A stretch of DNA of 5,747 bases from Oscillospiraceae bacterium (GCA_031282535.1 JAITDM010000268.1:1-5747), one strand, 5' to 3'. Positions 1-5,747 are shown, numbered from the stretch's first letter. The notes: a model not told the origin generated them from the sequence alone. Made by a program: numbers and translations.

Positions 1-420
1 CTCTTCCATGCGGGCCAATTCCTCGGCGTCTTTGACGCGCCGCCGCCTGTGCAGCGCCTCGTGCGCCGGTACAAAATCCACGGAAAACGCGCGGGAGAGG
101 GTCTCGTATTCGGTGAGCGTCATCGTGTCCTGCTCAAAACCGAGCGTCTTCACCCGCGCGCGGGCCAGGGCTTTGCCGACGGCCTCGCGGTAGGAATGCG
201 TGTGGTCGATCATCTCCGCCGCATAGCCGTCAAGGCGTGTCCGCGCGGCCTCGATATAGCGGAAATCCGTGTAAAGCGTCCCACCTTGACGGGTGATCAG
301 CACCATGCCGGCGGAGGTAAAGAGATCCGTGGCGTAATACCGGGCCACGCGGGAGGTGAGCAGCAGCGCGTCGAGAGACGCCTCCTCCAACAGCGCTTGC
401 AGAGACGGCAGACGGTTCAC
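1..420 (-). CDS. Xaa-Pro aminopeptidase/dipeptidase (M24 family), N-terminal part, cut by window edge
   Basis: This is the first 140 codons of a minus-strand gene that runs off the left edge, found by translating the strand directly. The protein begins MNRLPSLQALLEEASLDALL and continues through LLLTSRVARYYATD, TLYTDFRYIEAA and VKTLGFEQDTM. It ends in VKDAEELARMEE. This order is that of the creatinase-type N-terminal domain of prolidase/PepP-like enzymes: a 'dalLltsr.n..Y.t' strand, a 'l.tD.RY.eaA' strand and a 'lGfe.d' strand, then the linker 'R..Kd..El..m' into the metal-binding pita-bread domain. That catalytic domain lies outside the window, so the metal ligands cannot be checked. The family removes residues before proline from cytoplasmic peptides. 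The GTG at 420 is chosen because AAGGAGG lies five bases upstream. An in-frame ATG at 462 would add 14 residues but has no ribosome binding site. The gene starts 90 bases after the yqeG stop, with no promoter seen between them, so co-transcription is likely. Confidence 0.88.
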   Translation of the reverse strand, partial: MNRLPSLQALLEEASLDALLLTSRVARYYATDLFTSAGMVLITRQGGTLYTDFRYIEAARTRLDGYAAEMIDHTHSYREAVGKALARARVKTLGFEQDTMTLTEYETLSRAFSVDFVPAHEALHRRRRVKDAEELARMEE

Positions 421-425
421 GGCGG

Positions 426-432
426 CCTCCTT
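426..432 (-). promoter_or_regulatory. Ribosome binding site deciding the GTG start of the Xaa-Pro peptidase
   Basis: On the minus strand the sequence AAGGAGG occurs five bases before the GTG at 420. It is a near-perfect match to the anti-Shine-Dalgarno sequence. It favours this GTG over the in-frame ATG at 462, which has no purine-rich element ahead of it. Confidence 0.8.
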
Positions 433-507
433 TTCCGATGCCCCGCGCGGACAATCGGACATAAAATCACGGGAGCAAACACACGGGCCGGACAGGGGGT
501 GGCGTCA

Positions 508-520
508 CTGTCACTGACAG
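508..520. repeat. Short inverted repeat over the yqeG stop codon
   Basis: CTGTCA-C-TGACAG is a perfect inverted repeat with a one-base centre, and it contains the yqeG stop codon (511-513). As RNA the usable stem would be very short and no T-run follows, so it is unlikely to be a terminator. It could be chance. Confidence 0.3.
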
Positions 521-1032
521 GCGTCCCGCTGGAGCGCTTTGCGGATGAAGGGCTGTTCCAGACGGCGGCGCAGGCTGAAAAAGAAGTGGCCCTTGAGGTG
601 CAGCGGCGTGACCAGAATGGAAAACAGCCCGCTGCGCTTGGCGCCCAGAACGTCGGTGTAGATCTGGTCGCCCACCTCGGCCACCTGGGCCGGCGGGAGC
701 CCGAGCAGGTCCACGGCCCGTTTGAAGCCGAGCGAAAAGGGTTTGCGCGCGCGGGGGACATACCTGACGGGGAGCCCGGCACAAAACCGCTGCACGCGGT
801 CCTCCGCGTTGTTTGTGAGAATGACAACGCCAAGGCCCGCCTCGCACATCCGGCCGATCCAGCGGATGACGTCAGGCGTAGGACGCTTCTGCCCGTAACC
901 GGCCAGCGTGTTGTCCAGGTCCACGGCCAAGCCCCGCAGCCCTCTTGAGAGAAGCCACTCGGGGGTGATGTCCTGGATGTTGGTAAATACCTTGTCGGGG
1001 ATGAGATTGGCGCCAAACTTGCTCATTCGCAT
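511..1032 (-). CDS. yqeG: YqeG-family HAD phosphatase (HAD-IIIA type)
   Basis: This is a complete 173-residue soluble protein of the haloacid dehalogenase superfamily, the usual size for YqeG. All four HAD motifs are visible: motif I DLDNT at residues 38-42 (nucleophile D38, acid/base D40), motif II LTNN near 72-75, motif III K97 in ARKPF, and motif IV GDQIYTD at 121-127. The N-terminal 'P..vf.nI.dItpe.L...G.rGl..DlDNTL' is characteristic of YqeG. The family is related to mitochondrial PGP phosphatase Gep4/PTPMT1-like enzymes, and its bacterial substrate is not firmly settled. The C-terminus is basic and hydrophobic (HFFFSLRRRLEQPF), as in relatives. The ATG at 1032 is chosen because a GGGG element lies ten bases upstream. 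A TTG at 1038 and an ATG at 1026 in the same frame are alternatives, and the GGGG spacing is poorer for both. The gene is preceded by a good promoter at 1102-1130 and followed by the Xaa-Pro peptidase gene, consistent with a housekeeping operon. Confidence 0.95.
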   Translation of the reverse strand: MRMSKFGANLIPDKVFTNIQDITPEWLLSRGLRGLAVDLDNTLAGYGQKRPTPDVIRWIGRMCEAGLGVVILTNNAEDRVQRFCAGLPVRYVPRARKPFSLGFKRAVDLLGLPPAQVAEVGDQIYTDVLGAKRSGLFSILVTPLHLKGHFFFSLRRRLEQPFIRKALQRDACQ

Positions 1033-1035
1033 AAT
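1007..1035 (+). promoter_or_regulatory. Possible promoter for the plus-strand barrel protein gene
   Basis: TTGGCG (1007-1012), a 17-base spacer and CATAAT (1030-1035) resemble a vegetative promoter: -35 matches 4 of 6, -10 matches 5 of 6. It lies inside the 5' end of yqeG on the opposite strand. It would give a leader of about 135 bases before the GTG at 1178. I found nothing better nearer that gene, but chance matches of this quality occur, so this is weak. Confidence 0.25.
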
Positions 1036-1101
1036 CAAACGGCCCCGTCATATAAATGGTTTGGGTGATCAACGCAGGTAACCGCAGCAGGGAGCGCATT
1101 T

Positions 1102-1130
1102 AGTATACCACAAGGCGGCGCGATTCACAA
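1102..1130 (-). promoter_or_regulatory. Extended -10 vegetative promoter for yqeG and the downstream peptidase
   Basis: On the minus strand TTGTGA (1130-1125) is followed by exactly 17 bases and then TATACT (1107-1102). The -10 matches the consensus at 5 of 6 positions and the -35 at 4 of 6. The -10 is preceded by TGG, forming an extended -10 element (TGnTATACT). The predicted start of transcription is near 1095, leaving a leader of about 63 bases before the yqeG ATG. Confidence 0.72.
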
Positions 1131-1160
1131 TGGGAGACGAAACAGAGTGAACAAAAATAC

Positions 1161-1167
1161 GAAGGGA
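1161..1167 (+). promoter_or_regulatory. Ribosome binding site for the GTG start at 1178
   Basis: GAAGGGA lies ten bases before the GTG at 1178. The codon directly before that GTG is an in-frame TAA (1175-1177), so the protein cannot start further upstream. The first in-frame ATG, at 1241, would lose the first 21 residues. Confidence 0.55.
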
Positions 1168-1177
1168 TGTGGCCTAA

Positions 1178-1975
1178 GTGGAAGCCGCTGTTTCGCCCAT
1201 TGTGGCGGCGGTACCGGCCGATGCCCGGGCGGCGTCGGCGATGGGCGTCCGCGTGGCGCATCTGGCATACGACGTGGACCCGGCGTGCGGCCTGATGCGC
1301 CGGCGCGCCGAGCTGTCCGCGCGCGGCGGTCTGATGGTGCTGTCGGACCGGGCCGGCGGACCGGCGGGGCAGGGCGCGGCGGACGGGGTGGGCGCGCTCT
1401 GCCAGGCGGTTGTGCAGACCTGCGCCGCGCACGCCTTCGAGGGGGTCGTGGCCGACTTCGAGACGCCGGGTCACGGCCGGCTGGAACAGTTTGTGGCCGA
1501 GTGCGCGCCTGTGCTGGAGGCCAAAGGGCTGGCGCTGTATGTGTCCGCGGAGTACGCGCACTGCACGCGCGCGTGCCGCGTCGTGTTCCCGTGCGCGCCG
1601 GTGTCCGGGTCCGTGCGCGACTGTCTGACGGCGGCGCGGGAGCGGTACGGGGGCCGGCGGCTGGCGCCGGAGTGGGAACGTCTGATGTGCGACATCACGC
1701 TGCCGAAGGCGGCCGGGCCGGGCGCGCGGCTGACGCCCCGGGCGCTCGCGCGGCTGACGGCGGGGCGCCAGGTGTTTTTTTCCCAGGAGCTGTGCGCGCA
1801 CTACCTCACCTACAAGGGCGCGTCGGGGGAGACCCACTTTGTCCTGTACGACGACGGGCAGAGTTTGCTGAAAAAACTGCGTCTCGCGGCCGGCCTCGGC
1901 GTCGGCGAGGGATTTTTTCTCTACCCGGAGGTGGCGGAACTGTTTGCCGCCGGGGAGCTCGCCCCGCGGGGCTGA
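1178..1975 (+). CDS. Uncharacterised TIM-barrel-like protein with a degenerate glycosidase-18-like motif
   Basis: This is a 265-residue protein with no signal peptide or membrane segment, so probably cytoplasmic. I do not recognise a named family. Its hydrophobic segments follow a regular alternation with helices: VRVAHLAYD (25-32), GLMVLSD (51-57), FEGVVADFE (87-95), LALYVSAEY (118-126), RLMCDITL (168-175), QVFFSQEL (198-205), HFVLYDD (220-226) and GEGFFLYPE (243-251). Eight such strands suggest a (beta/alpha)8 barrel. The third strand ends in D93-F94-E95, where family 18 glycosidases carry DxxDxDxE. Here the last Asp and the Glu are kept and the first two Asp are not, so a glycosidase role is only a possibility. 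The protein has ten cysteines (37, 75, 82, 109, 129, 133, 139, 149, 171, 206), many for its size. The reading frame is chosen over an overlapping longer one because it gives a globular-looking protein rather than a Gly/Arg-rich one. It diverges from yqeG and converges on the SLH glycosidase gene. Confidence 0.8.
   Translation: MEAAVSPIVAAVPADARAASAMGVRVAHLAYDVDPACGLMRRRAELSARGGLMVLSDRAGGPAGQGAADGVGALCQAVVQTCAAHAFEGVVADFETPGHGRLEQFVAECAPVLEAKGLALYVSAEYAHCTRACRVVFPCAPVSGSVRDCLTAARERYGGRRLAPEWERLMCDITLPKAAGPGARLTPRALARLTAGRQVFFSQELCAHYLTYKGASGETHFVLYDDGQSLLKKLRLAAGLGVGEGFFLYPEVAELFAAGELAPRG
1961..1972. repeat. GC palindrome at the convergent gene ends
   Basis: GCCCCGCGGGGC is a perfect 12-base palindrome just before the stop codon of the plus-strand gene and about 20 bases beyond the stop of the converging SLH gene. 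There is no T-run on either side, so it is not a classical intrinsic terminator. At this GC content it may be chance. Confidence 0.35.
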
Positions 1976-1991
1976 CAGGCCGCGGGTTCGG

Positions 1992-4900
1992 TCAATACAG
2001 ACGGCACAGGACTTTGGCGGCTTCCGCGCGGGTGATGTTGTTTTGCGGGCGCATCGTGTTGTTGGGGTAGCCGCCGATGACGCCCAGGGAGACCAGCACC
2101 TCGATGTGATCTTTGGCGTAGGCGGGGATGGTGTCGCCGTCTGCGAAGTTTGTGGGTATTTTTGCGTAGCCGCGCGCCATCGTCCGCCCGATGATCGTGC
2201 AGAATTCGGCGCGGGAGATCGGCGCCGCGGGGTCGAAGAACAGCTGCCCGTTTTGGGATTTGCCCTTGATGACGCGCATCTCATAGAGCGCCTTCACCGC
2301 CGGCGCGGCCTCGGGGGGAATGGCGTCCGCATCGCTAAAGGGCAGCGTCACACCCGCCGAGAGGTCCGTGTCGAGCCGCAGCATGCGCGCGATGAAGATG
2401 GCCATGTCGGCGCGCGTCAGCGCGTGGTCCGGCCTGAATTCGACGCGGTCCTCCACAACAAAGTCGGTGAGGATACCACGCTCGTCCAAAAACGCCACAT
2501 CCCGGTAGGCCCAGTGCGTGTCCTCGACGTCGGAGAAGCGGACAAGCGGGACCGGCGGCTCCAGGGCCGCCGACACCTCGACGCCGGTGCGGCTCCGGTT
2601 GCCGGCCGGGTCGACCGCCTCCAGCGTCAGCTTGTGCCACTGGTCGTCGGGCAGCGCGGGTATGGCCTGTAACAGGCCTGTGTTGCGGTCATAGCTGAAA
2701 GGTTGGGTGACGCCGTCGACGCGCAGCGCCACGTCGAGGTCGCGCAGCGGCGCGCCGTTGTCGTCCGTCACAAAGCCCTCCACCGCCGCGTGACCGGGCT
2801 GGGACAGCGTGTCCGCGGCGTCGATACGCACCAGAGGCGGCTGTGTGTCGTTGTAAGACTGGTGGGACGCGACCCAGTGGTCGGTGTACAGCGTCCCCTG
2901 TTCCGCCCCGGTCTCCGCGCGCGTGACCCAGAGGCCGGAGACGCGGGCCGCGCCCGCCGGCAGGGCGGCCTGGACGTACTGGTATCCCGCGAAGTCCAGT
3001 GTCCGCAGGGGCAGGTCGCTCTCCTGGCCCGTCGTATCGGCGATCTTCACGCCGATGGTATTGCCGGAATTGTCCCCAAAGACCCACAGGTTGAGGTAGG
3101 TGGGGCGGTCCGCGAGCGGGACGTTCACGGGCAGCGTCAGCGTCGGCGGCGCGTCCGCCGGCATGTCTTTGAAATCATACGTGATGCGCCCGGCCTGCCG
3201 GCCGTACTGCACCCGGTCCATGTCCCGCTCGTACAGGAAGGAGATCTTGTCGCCGCCCTCCGGGACGCGGCTGCTCTTTTCCTCAAAGGTCTCGACGGCC
3301 TGCGGCATTTTGCCGACTTCCACGGGAATGCTGTTGACCACATTGCCGTACGCGACCGTGACGCGGCCCACGGCCCCCCGGATGTCGGAGGCGGTGAACA
3401 GCCCGTTCACGTCGATGCTGCCGACCGGTCCGGTGACGCTCCAGGCGAAGCAGACGTCCTGCCCGGTGACCGCGAGATTGTCCAAAAAGCCCGTCGCCGA
3501 CAGATTGACCGCTTCGCCGGGCGCCGCGGCCAGGGACGACAGGATCCGCCCCGTGGTCTCGTTTGTCAACCGGATGGAGTCCAGCGTGTCCACCACCCGC
3601 ACGGCGGCGTCGCCGTAGACGTAGTAGTTGTTGAGGCTCTCCGCGCCCACGAGGGTTTCGCCGGCACTGTCCGCCGTGAAGACGCCGGAGGCGTCCATCG
3701 AGCCGACGGCGCGGTTTGTGGACCACCAGGACAGCGGCGGCGTCGTCGCGGTGTGGTAGTTGAGGTCTGTGGCATACCCCTTGAAGGCGACCCTGGCGTT
3801 TTTCAGCACGGTGGCCTCGGGCGGGTACACAAAGAGCCGGTCCACCGTGCCTGTCCGCGGCATTGGGTTGACCAGGGCGATGAAATTGGCCACGCGGCGC
3901 TGCTGGCCGTCGGAGGGCTTGCCCATCGGGTTCAGGGCGTCCTGACCGGGGTATTTCGCGCCCAAAATCGTGGAACCGCCGCCGTCCAGATTGATCGCCT
4001 CCACACAGCCGAGGGACTGGAGACGCCGGGCGACGTCGGTCAGCGAGAGGCCGGCGCTGTAACCCTCCTGCCGGCCGTCCACCGTGTAATCGACGCAGGT
4101 GCCGTCGCTTTTGACGCCGAGGGCGGTCCGCGGCGCGGTGCCGGTGCCCAGCCCTTCGGCGAGTTGTCCGTTTGTCAGGAGCCTCACATTGGCGCCGACG
4201 GCGTATGGGACAGACAGGAAGCGGCTGTCCGCGCAGTCGACGCGGATCGTGACGGGGGCGCCCGGGGTCAGATCGGCGACGCGGTCCACGGGGCCTTTCG
4301 CGTCCACCGACAGCACCATCCGGCCCGCCGTGAGGTTGGCCGGGGCCTTCCCGCGCACGACTTCGCGGACGGTGCCGCCCACCATGCCGCCGATGGTGAG
4401 GGAACCGGCGACGTCCAAAATGACGTGGACGCCCTCTGTGTCCGTCCGCGTGGTGGCGGCGAAGTCCGGTGTGAACAGCACCAGCCGCGATTCGCGGCGG
4501 GTGTGGTTCACGTGGTCGATGGCGATGTCGCGGGTGCCGCCCCCGGTCTGGACCGACATCGTGATCTTCAGAGGCTCTTTGGCGATGAAAGCCCCGCCGC
4601 CCGAGGGAAAGCCGATGGCGGCGGCGTAGTTGTCGGAGGCGCGCAAAATGCCGTCCGTGACCAGGATGCCGACGGGTTCTCCGGTGCTCAGTGTGAAGAA
4701 GTCCCCGTTCATGATGGCGGCCACATCCAAATTGGCGGCCGTCAGTTTCCGGTGGAGCTCCGACATCGTCAGCGCGCTGCCGGACACCTTGTCCCCATAG
4801 GCCACGATGGTCTGGAGGCCGGAAAACGGTCCCCACTCTATGTAACGTTCCTCCTGCCGGCCGGCGGAGGCGTGCTGCAGCGTGGTCTGGACGAGTTCGG

Positions 4901-5072
4901 TCTGGTCGTCCAGGGGGATCCGGATCTCCCGGTACAGCGTACCCACGCCCGAGACAGGCATGACCAGGGCCTGTGACGGCGCCGCCAAAAGCGCCGCGGC
5001 CAACACCAAAGACAAAGCGGCGCGGGCCGGTTTCTGACATCTCTTTCTTCTTGCATTTTTTCTCAATATCAT
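1992..5072 (-). CDS. Exported, SLH-anchored phosphodiester glycosidase (NAGPA/DUF2233 domain), multidomain surface protein
   Basis: This is a complete 1026-residue protein. Residues 1-35 form a signal peptide: a basic stretch (RKNARRKRCQK), a hydrophobic core (ALSLVLAAALLAA) and a likely cleavage after PSQA. Residues of about 95-402 form a phosphodiester glycosidase domain related to the enzyme that uncovers mannose-6-phosphate. Visible motifs are NGDFF (122-126), PRTALGV (314-320) and the hallmark NLDGGGST (361-368). Residues of about 410-495 and 497-587 look like two related Ig-like (Big-type) modules, each with a 'W/S..GS.D.nG.FTA' signature. Residues 590-740 resemble a jelly-roll carbohydrate-binding fold, and 748-838 a further Ig-like module. 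Three SLH domains end the protein (about 846-898, 912-965, 976-1026), with LTRAD, ISRAE and ITRAE at 885, 952 and 1013. SLH domains bind pyruvylated secondary cell-wall polymer, so the enzyme should sit on the outer wall. Its substrate is unknown; a wall or exopolysaccharide phosphodiester is an inference. The ATG at 5072 has GGAGG ten bases upstream. The first codons are AT-rich, unlike the rest of the gene. Confidence 0.95.
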   Translation of the reverse strand: MILRKNARRKRCQKPARAALSLVLAAALLAAPSQALVMPVSGVGTLYREIRIPLDDQTELVQTTLQHASAGRQEERYIEWGPFSGLQTIVAYGDKVSGSALTMSELHRKLTAANLDVAAIMNGDFFTLSTGEPVGILVTDGILRASDNYAAAIGFPSGGGAFIAKEPLKITMSVQTGGGTRDIAIDHVNHTRRESRLVLFTPDFAATTRTDTEGVHVILDVAGSLTIGGMVGGTVREVVRGKAPANLTAGRMVLSVDAKGPVDRVADLTPGAPVTIRVDCADSRFLSVPYAVGANVRLLTNGQLAEGLGTGTAPRTALGVKSDGTCVDYTVDGRQEGYSAGLSLTDVARRLQSLGCVEAINLDGGGSTILGAKYPGQDALNPMGKPSDGQQRRVANFIALVNPMPRTGTVDRLFVYPPEATVLKNARVAFKGYATDLNYHTATTPPLSWWSTNRAVGSMDASGVFTADSAGETLVGAESLNNYYVYGDAAVRVVDTLDSIRLTNETTGRILSSLAAAPGEAVNLSATGFLDNLAVTGQDVCFAWSVTGPVGSIDVNGLFTASDIRGAVGRVTVAYGNVVNSIPVEVGKMPQAVETFEEKSSRVPEGGDKISFLYERDMDRVQYGRQAGRITYDFKDMPADAPPTLTLPVNVPLADRPTYLNLWVFGDNSGNTIGVKIADTTGQESDLPLRTLDFAGYQYVQAALPAGAARVSGLWVTRAETGAEQGTLYTDHWVASHQSYNDTQPPLVRIDAADTLSQPGHAAVEGFVTDDNGAPLRDLDVALRVDGVTQPFSYDRNTGLLQAIPALPDDQWHKLTLEAVDPAGNRSRTGVEVSAALEPPVPLVRFSDVEDTHWAYRDVAFLDERGILTDFVVEDRVEFRPDHALTRADMAIFIARMLRLDTDLSAGVTLPFSDADAIPPEAAPAVKALYEMRVIKGKSQNGQLFFDPAAPISRAEFCTIIGRTMARGYAKIPTNFADGDTIPAYAKDHIEVLVSLGVIGGYPNNTMRPQNNITRAEAAKVLCRLY

Positions 5073-5082
5073 GTATTGTTAA

Positions 5083-5099
5083 CCTCCAAAATTTGGAAA
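5083..5099 (-). promoter_or_regulatory. Ribosome binding site of the SLH glycosidase, inside a possible hairpin
   Basis: On the minus strand GGAGG (5087-5083) lies ten bases before the ATG at 5072. The bases just upstream can fold back on it: UUUCCAA (5099-5093) can pair with UUGGAGG (5089-5083) around a three-base AUU loop. This gives seven pairs, two of them G-U, and would cover the whole Shine-Dalgarno element. The core is the 13-base inverted repeat TCCAAA-A-TTTGGA at 5085-5097. The ribosome binding site is secure; its regulation by the hairpin is an inference. Confidence 0.6.
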
Positions 5100-5117
5100 A
5101 TTCATTGATACCTCACA

Positions 5118-5657
5118 TCACCGCAGGAAGAGCGCTCCCAGGAGGCCGCAGGCGGTGAGGAGCCAGACGGGGCCGGCTTTGGTGCAACGGAGGAGCGCGA
5201 ACACGAGCGCCGCCAGAAGGATGGCCGGAAGATCGACGGACCCGCCGGTCAGAAAGAAGGTTTCCCGGGCCACCGTGAGCCCCGCGCCCGCGATGAGCGC
5301 CAGCACGACCGGGCGGATGCCGGACAGCGTCGACTGGACGCCCTGCGATTTGTAGGCCGAAAAGAAAAATTTCGCGACGAGGAGGGCGATGAGAACGCTC
5401 GGCAACACCATGCCCAGTGTGGCGATCAAGGCGCCCGGGATGCCGGCAAGCTTGGTGCCGGCAAAGGTGGCCGCGTTGATGGCGAAGGGGCCGGGGGTCA
5501 TCTGCGAGATGGCGATCATGTCCACCGACTCACGCGCCGTCATGAAACCGGCGCCGACCAGGTTCTGCTGGATCAGAGGCACGATCGCAAGACCGCCGCC
5601 GAAGGTGAACAGCCCGACGCGCAGACAGAGCAAAAACAGTTCCGGCAGCCTGCTCAT
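5118..5657 (-). CDS. chrA: Chromate transporter, short-chain CHR subunit
   Basis: This is a complete 179-residue, very hydrophobic membrane protein of the CHR (chromate ion transporter) family. The CHR hallmarks are present: LRVGLFTFGGGLAIVPLI (FGGG at 19-22), SQMTPGP (51-57) followed by INAATFAGTKLAGIPGA (NAATF at 61-65), and then the hydrophobic LGMVLPSVLIALLVAKFFF. The C-terminal half has further membrane segments around 116-130, 142-157 and 163-177. Its length equals one CHR domain, so it is the short form, which normally works with a second short subunit encoded next to it. In characterised relatives such pairs export chromate, but many CHR proteins in anaerobes have no proven substrate. 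The start is the ATG at 5657, with AAGGGGG seven bases upstream. It overlaps the preceding gene by four bases (ATGA), indicating translational coupling. The SLH glycosidase begins 45 bases downstream on the same strand. Confidence 0.93.
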   Translation of the reverse strand: MSRLPELFLLCLRVGLFTFGGGLAIVPLIQQNLVGAGFMTARESVDMIAISQMTPGPFAINAATFAGTKLAGIPGALIATLGMVLPSVLIALLVAKFFFSAYKSQGVQSTLSGIRPVVLALIAGAGLTVARETFFLTGGSVDLPAILLAALVFALLRCTKAGPVWLLTACGLLGALFLR

Positions 5658-5747
5658 GACGGCGCCCCCTTCTGTCCGCGGCGCCAGGGACGCCCGCTCA
5701 GCAGGCCGGCGAGACCGCCGCCCAGCAGGATCCAGACGGCGTTTACA
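5654..5747 (-). CDS. C-terminal end of an upstream short CHR (chromate transporter) subunit, cut by window edge
   Basis: Reading the minus strand from the right edge gives a 30-codon open frame, VNAVWILLGGGLAGLLSGR followed by PWRRGQKGAPS, ending at the TGA at 5656-5654. The hydrophobic stretch VWILLGGGLAGLL followed by a basic tail looks like the last membrane segment of a CHR subunit. The stop overlaps the start codon of the complete CHR gene as ATGA, the usual arrangement for paired short CHR genes. The identity is inferred mostly from this context, because only the tail is visible. The rest of the gene lies beyond 5747. Confidence 0.72.
   Translation of the reverse strand, partial: VNAVWILLGGGLAGLLSGRPWRRGQKGAPS

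Noticed and set aside
421..462. An ATG at 462 as the start of the Xaa-Pro peptidase.
   Set aside because: It is in frame but lacks a Shine-Dalgarno element, and the added 14 residues do not resemble the family's N-terminus. The GTG at 420 has AAGGAGG at the right distance.
49..948. A 299-codon plus-strand frame across the peptidase and yqeG region.
   Set aside because: It is antisense to two recognisable minus-strand genes and has no domain features.
872..1099. A 75-codon minus-strand frame starting close to the predicted yqeG transcription start.
   Set aside because: It overlaps yqeG out of frame for most of its length and has no ribosome binding site. A leaderless peptide cannot be excluded but has no support.
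1147..2070. A 307-codon plus-strand frame overlapping the barrel protein gene.
   Set aside because: It yields a Gly/Arg-rich protein without structure and runs past the converging gene's stop. The frame starting at 1178 gives a globular protein with a ribosome binding site.
1100..2284. A 394-codon minus-strand frame antisense to the barrel gene and over the end of the SLH gene.
   Set aside because: Its sequence is a frame-shifted reading of the SLH domains followed by Arg/Pro-rich text. The SLH motifs are only read correctly in the 1992-5072 frame.
2703..4976. A 757-codon open frame on the plus strand, antisense to the SLH glycosidase.
   Set aside because: The translation is rich in Arg, Gly, Val and His with no domain pattern. 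The opposite strand carries recognisable signal peptide, NAGPA and SLH motifs over the same span. Long open antisense frames are expected at this GC content.
3283..5040. A 585-codon minus-strand frame overlapping the SLH glycosidase out of phase.
   Set aside because: The translation is strongly Arg/Gly/His-rich and low in complexity, typical of a frame-shifted reading of a GC-rich gene. No ribosome binding site or domain supports it.
1..5747. tRNA or rRNA genes, CRISPR arrays, insertion sequences and phage or defence genes.
   Set aside because: I saw no cloverleaf sequences, regularly spaced direct repeats, transposase motifs or terminal inverted repeats, and nearly all of the window is filled by the listed genes.

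Overview
The window reads as a chromosomal segment from a high-GC, Gram-positive-type member of the Clostridia, plausibly an Oscillospirales lineage. Four things suggest this: a YqeG-family HAD phosphatase next to an Xaa-Pro dipeptidase, a cell-surface protein with three C-terminal S-layer homology (SLH) domains, strong GGAGG-type ribosome binding sites, and very GC-rich codons. The assignment is inferred from gene content and composition only. I see no RNA gene, insertion sequence, CRISPR array or phage gene.

Layout. (1) Positions 1-1130, minus strand: an operon-like pair, yqeG then an M24-type Xaa-Pro peptidase cut by the left edge. A good extended -10 promoter lies at 1102-1130. (2) Positions 1178-1975, plus strand: a divergently transcribed 265-residue protein of no named family. 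It has the strand pattern of a TIM barrel and a degenerate glycosidase-18-like D-x-E motif. (3) Positions 1992-5072, minus strand: a 1026-residue exported protein that converges on gene 2 with a 16-base gap. It has a signal peptide, a phosphodiester glycosidase (NAGPA/DUF2233) domain, Ig-like and jelly-roll-like modules, and three SLH domains. (4) Positions 5118-5747, minus strand: the end of one short chromate-transporter (CHR) subunit, cut by the right edge, overlapping the start of a second complete CHR subunit by four bases (ATGA).

How the genes relate. YqeG and the peptidase are housekeeping-type genes and probably share a transcript. The CHR pair forms a typical two-gene transporter of the short-chain type. 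The SLH glycosidase starts only 45 bases downstream of the CHR pair on the same strand, and I find no convincing promoter in the gap, so read-through is possible. Its ribosome binding site lies in an AT-rich island and can be fully paired by an upstream U/C-rich arm.

No wholly new multi-gene system is evident. The items most worth a second look are the orphan barrel protein, the modular SLH phosphodiester glycosidase, and the possible translation-control hairpin in front of it.
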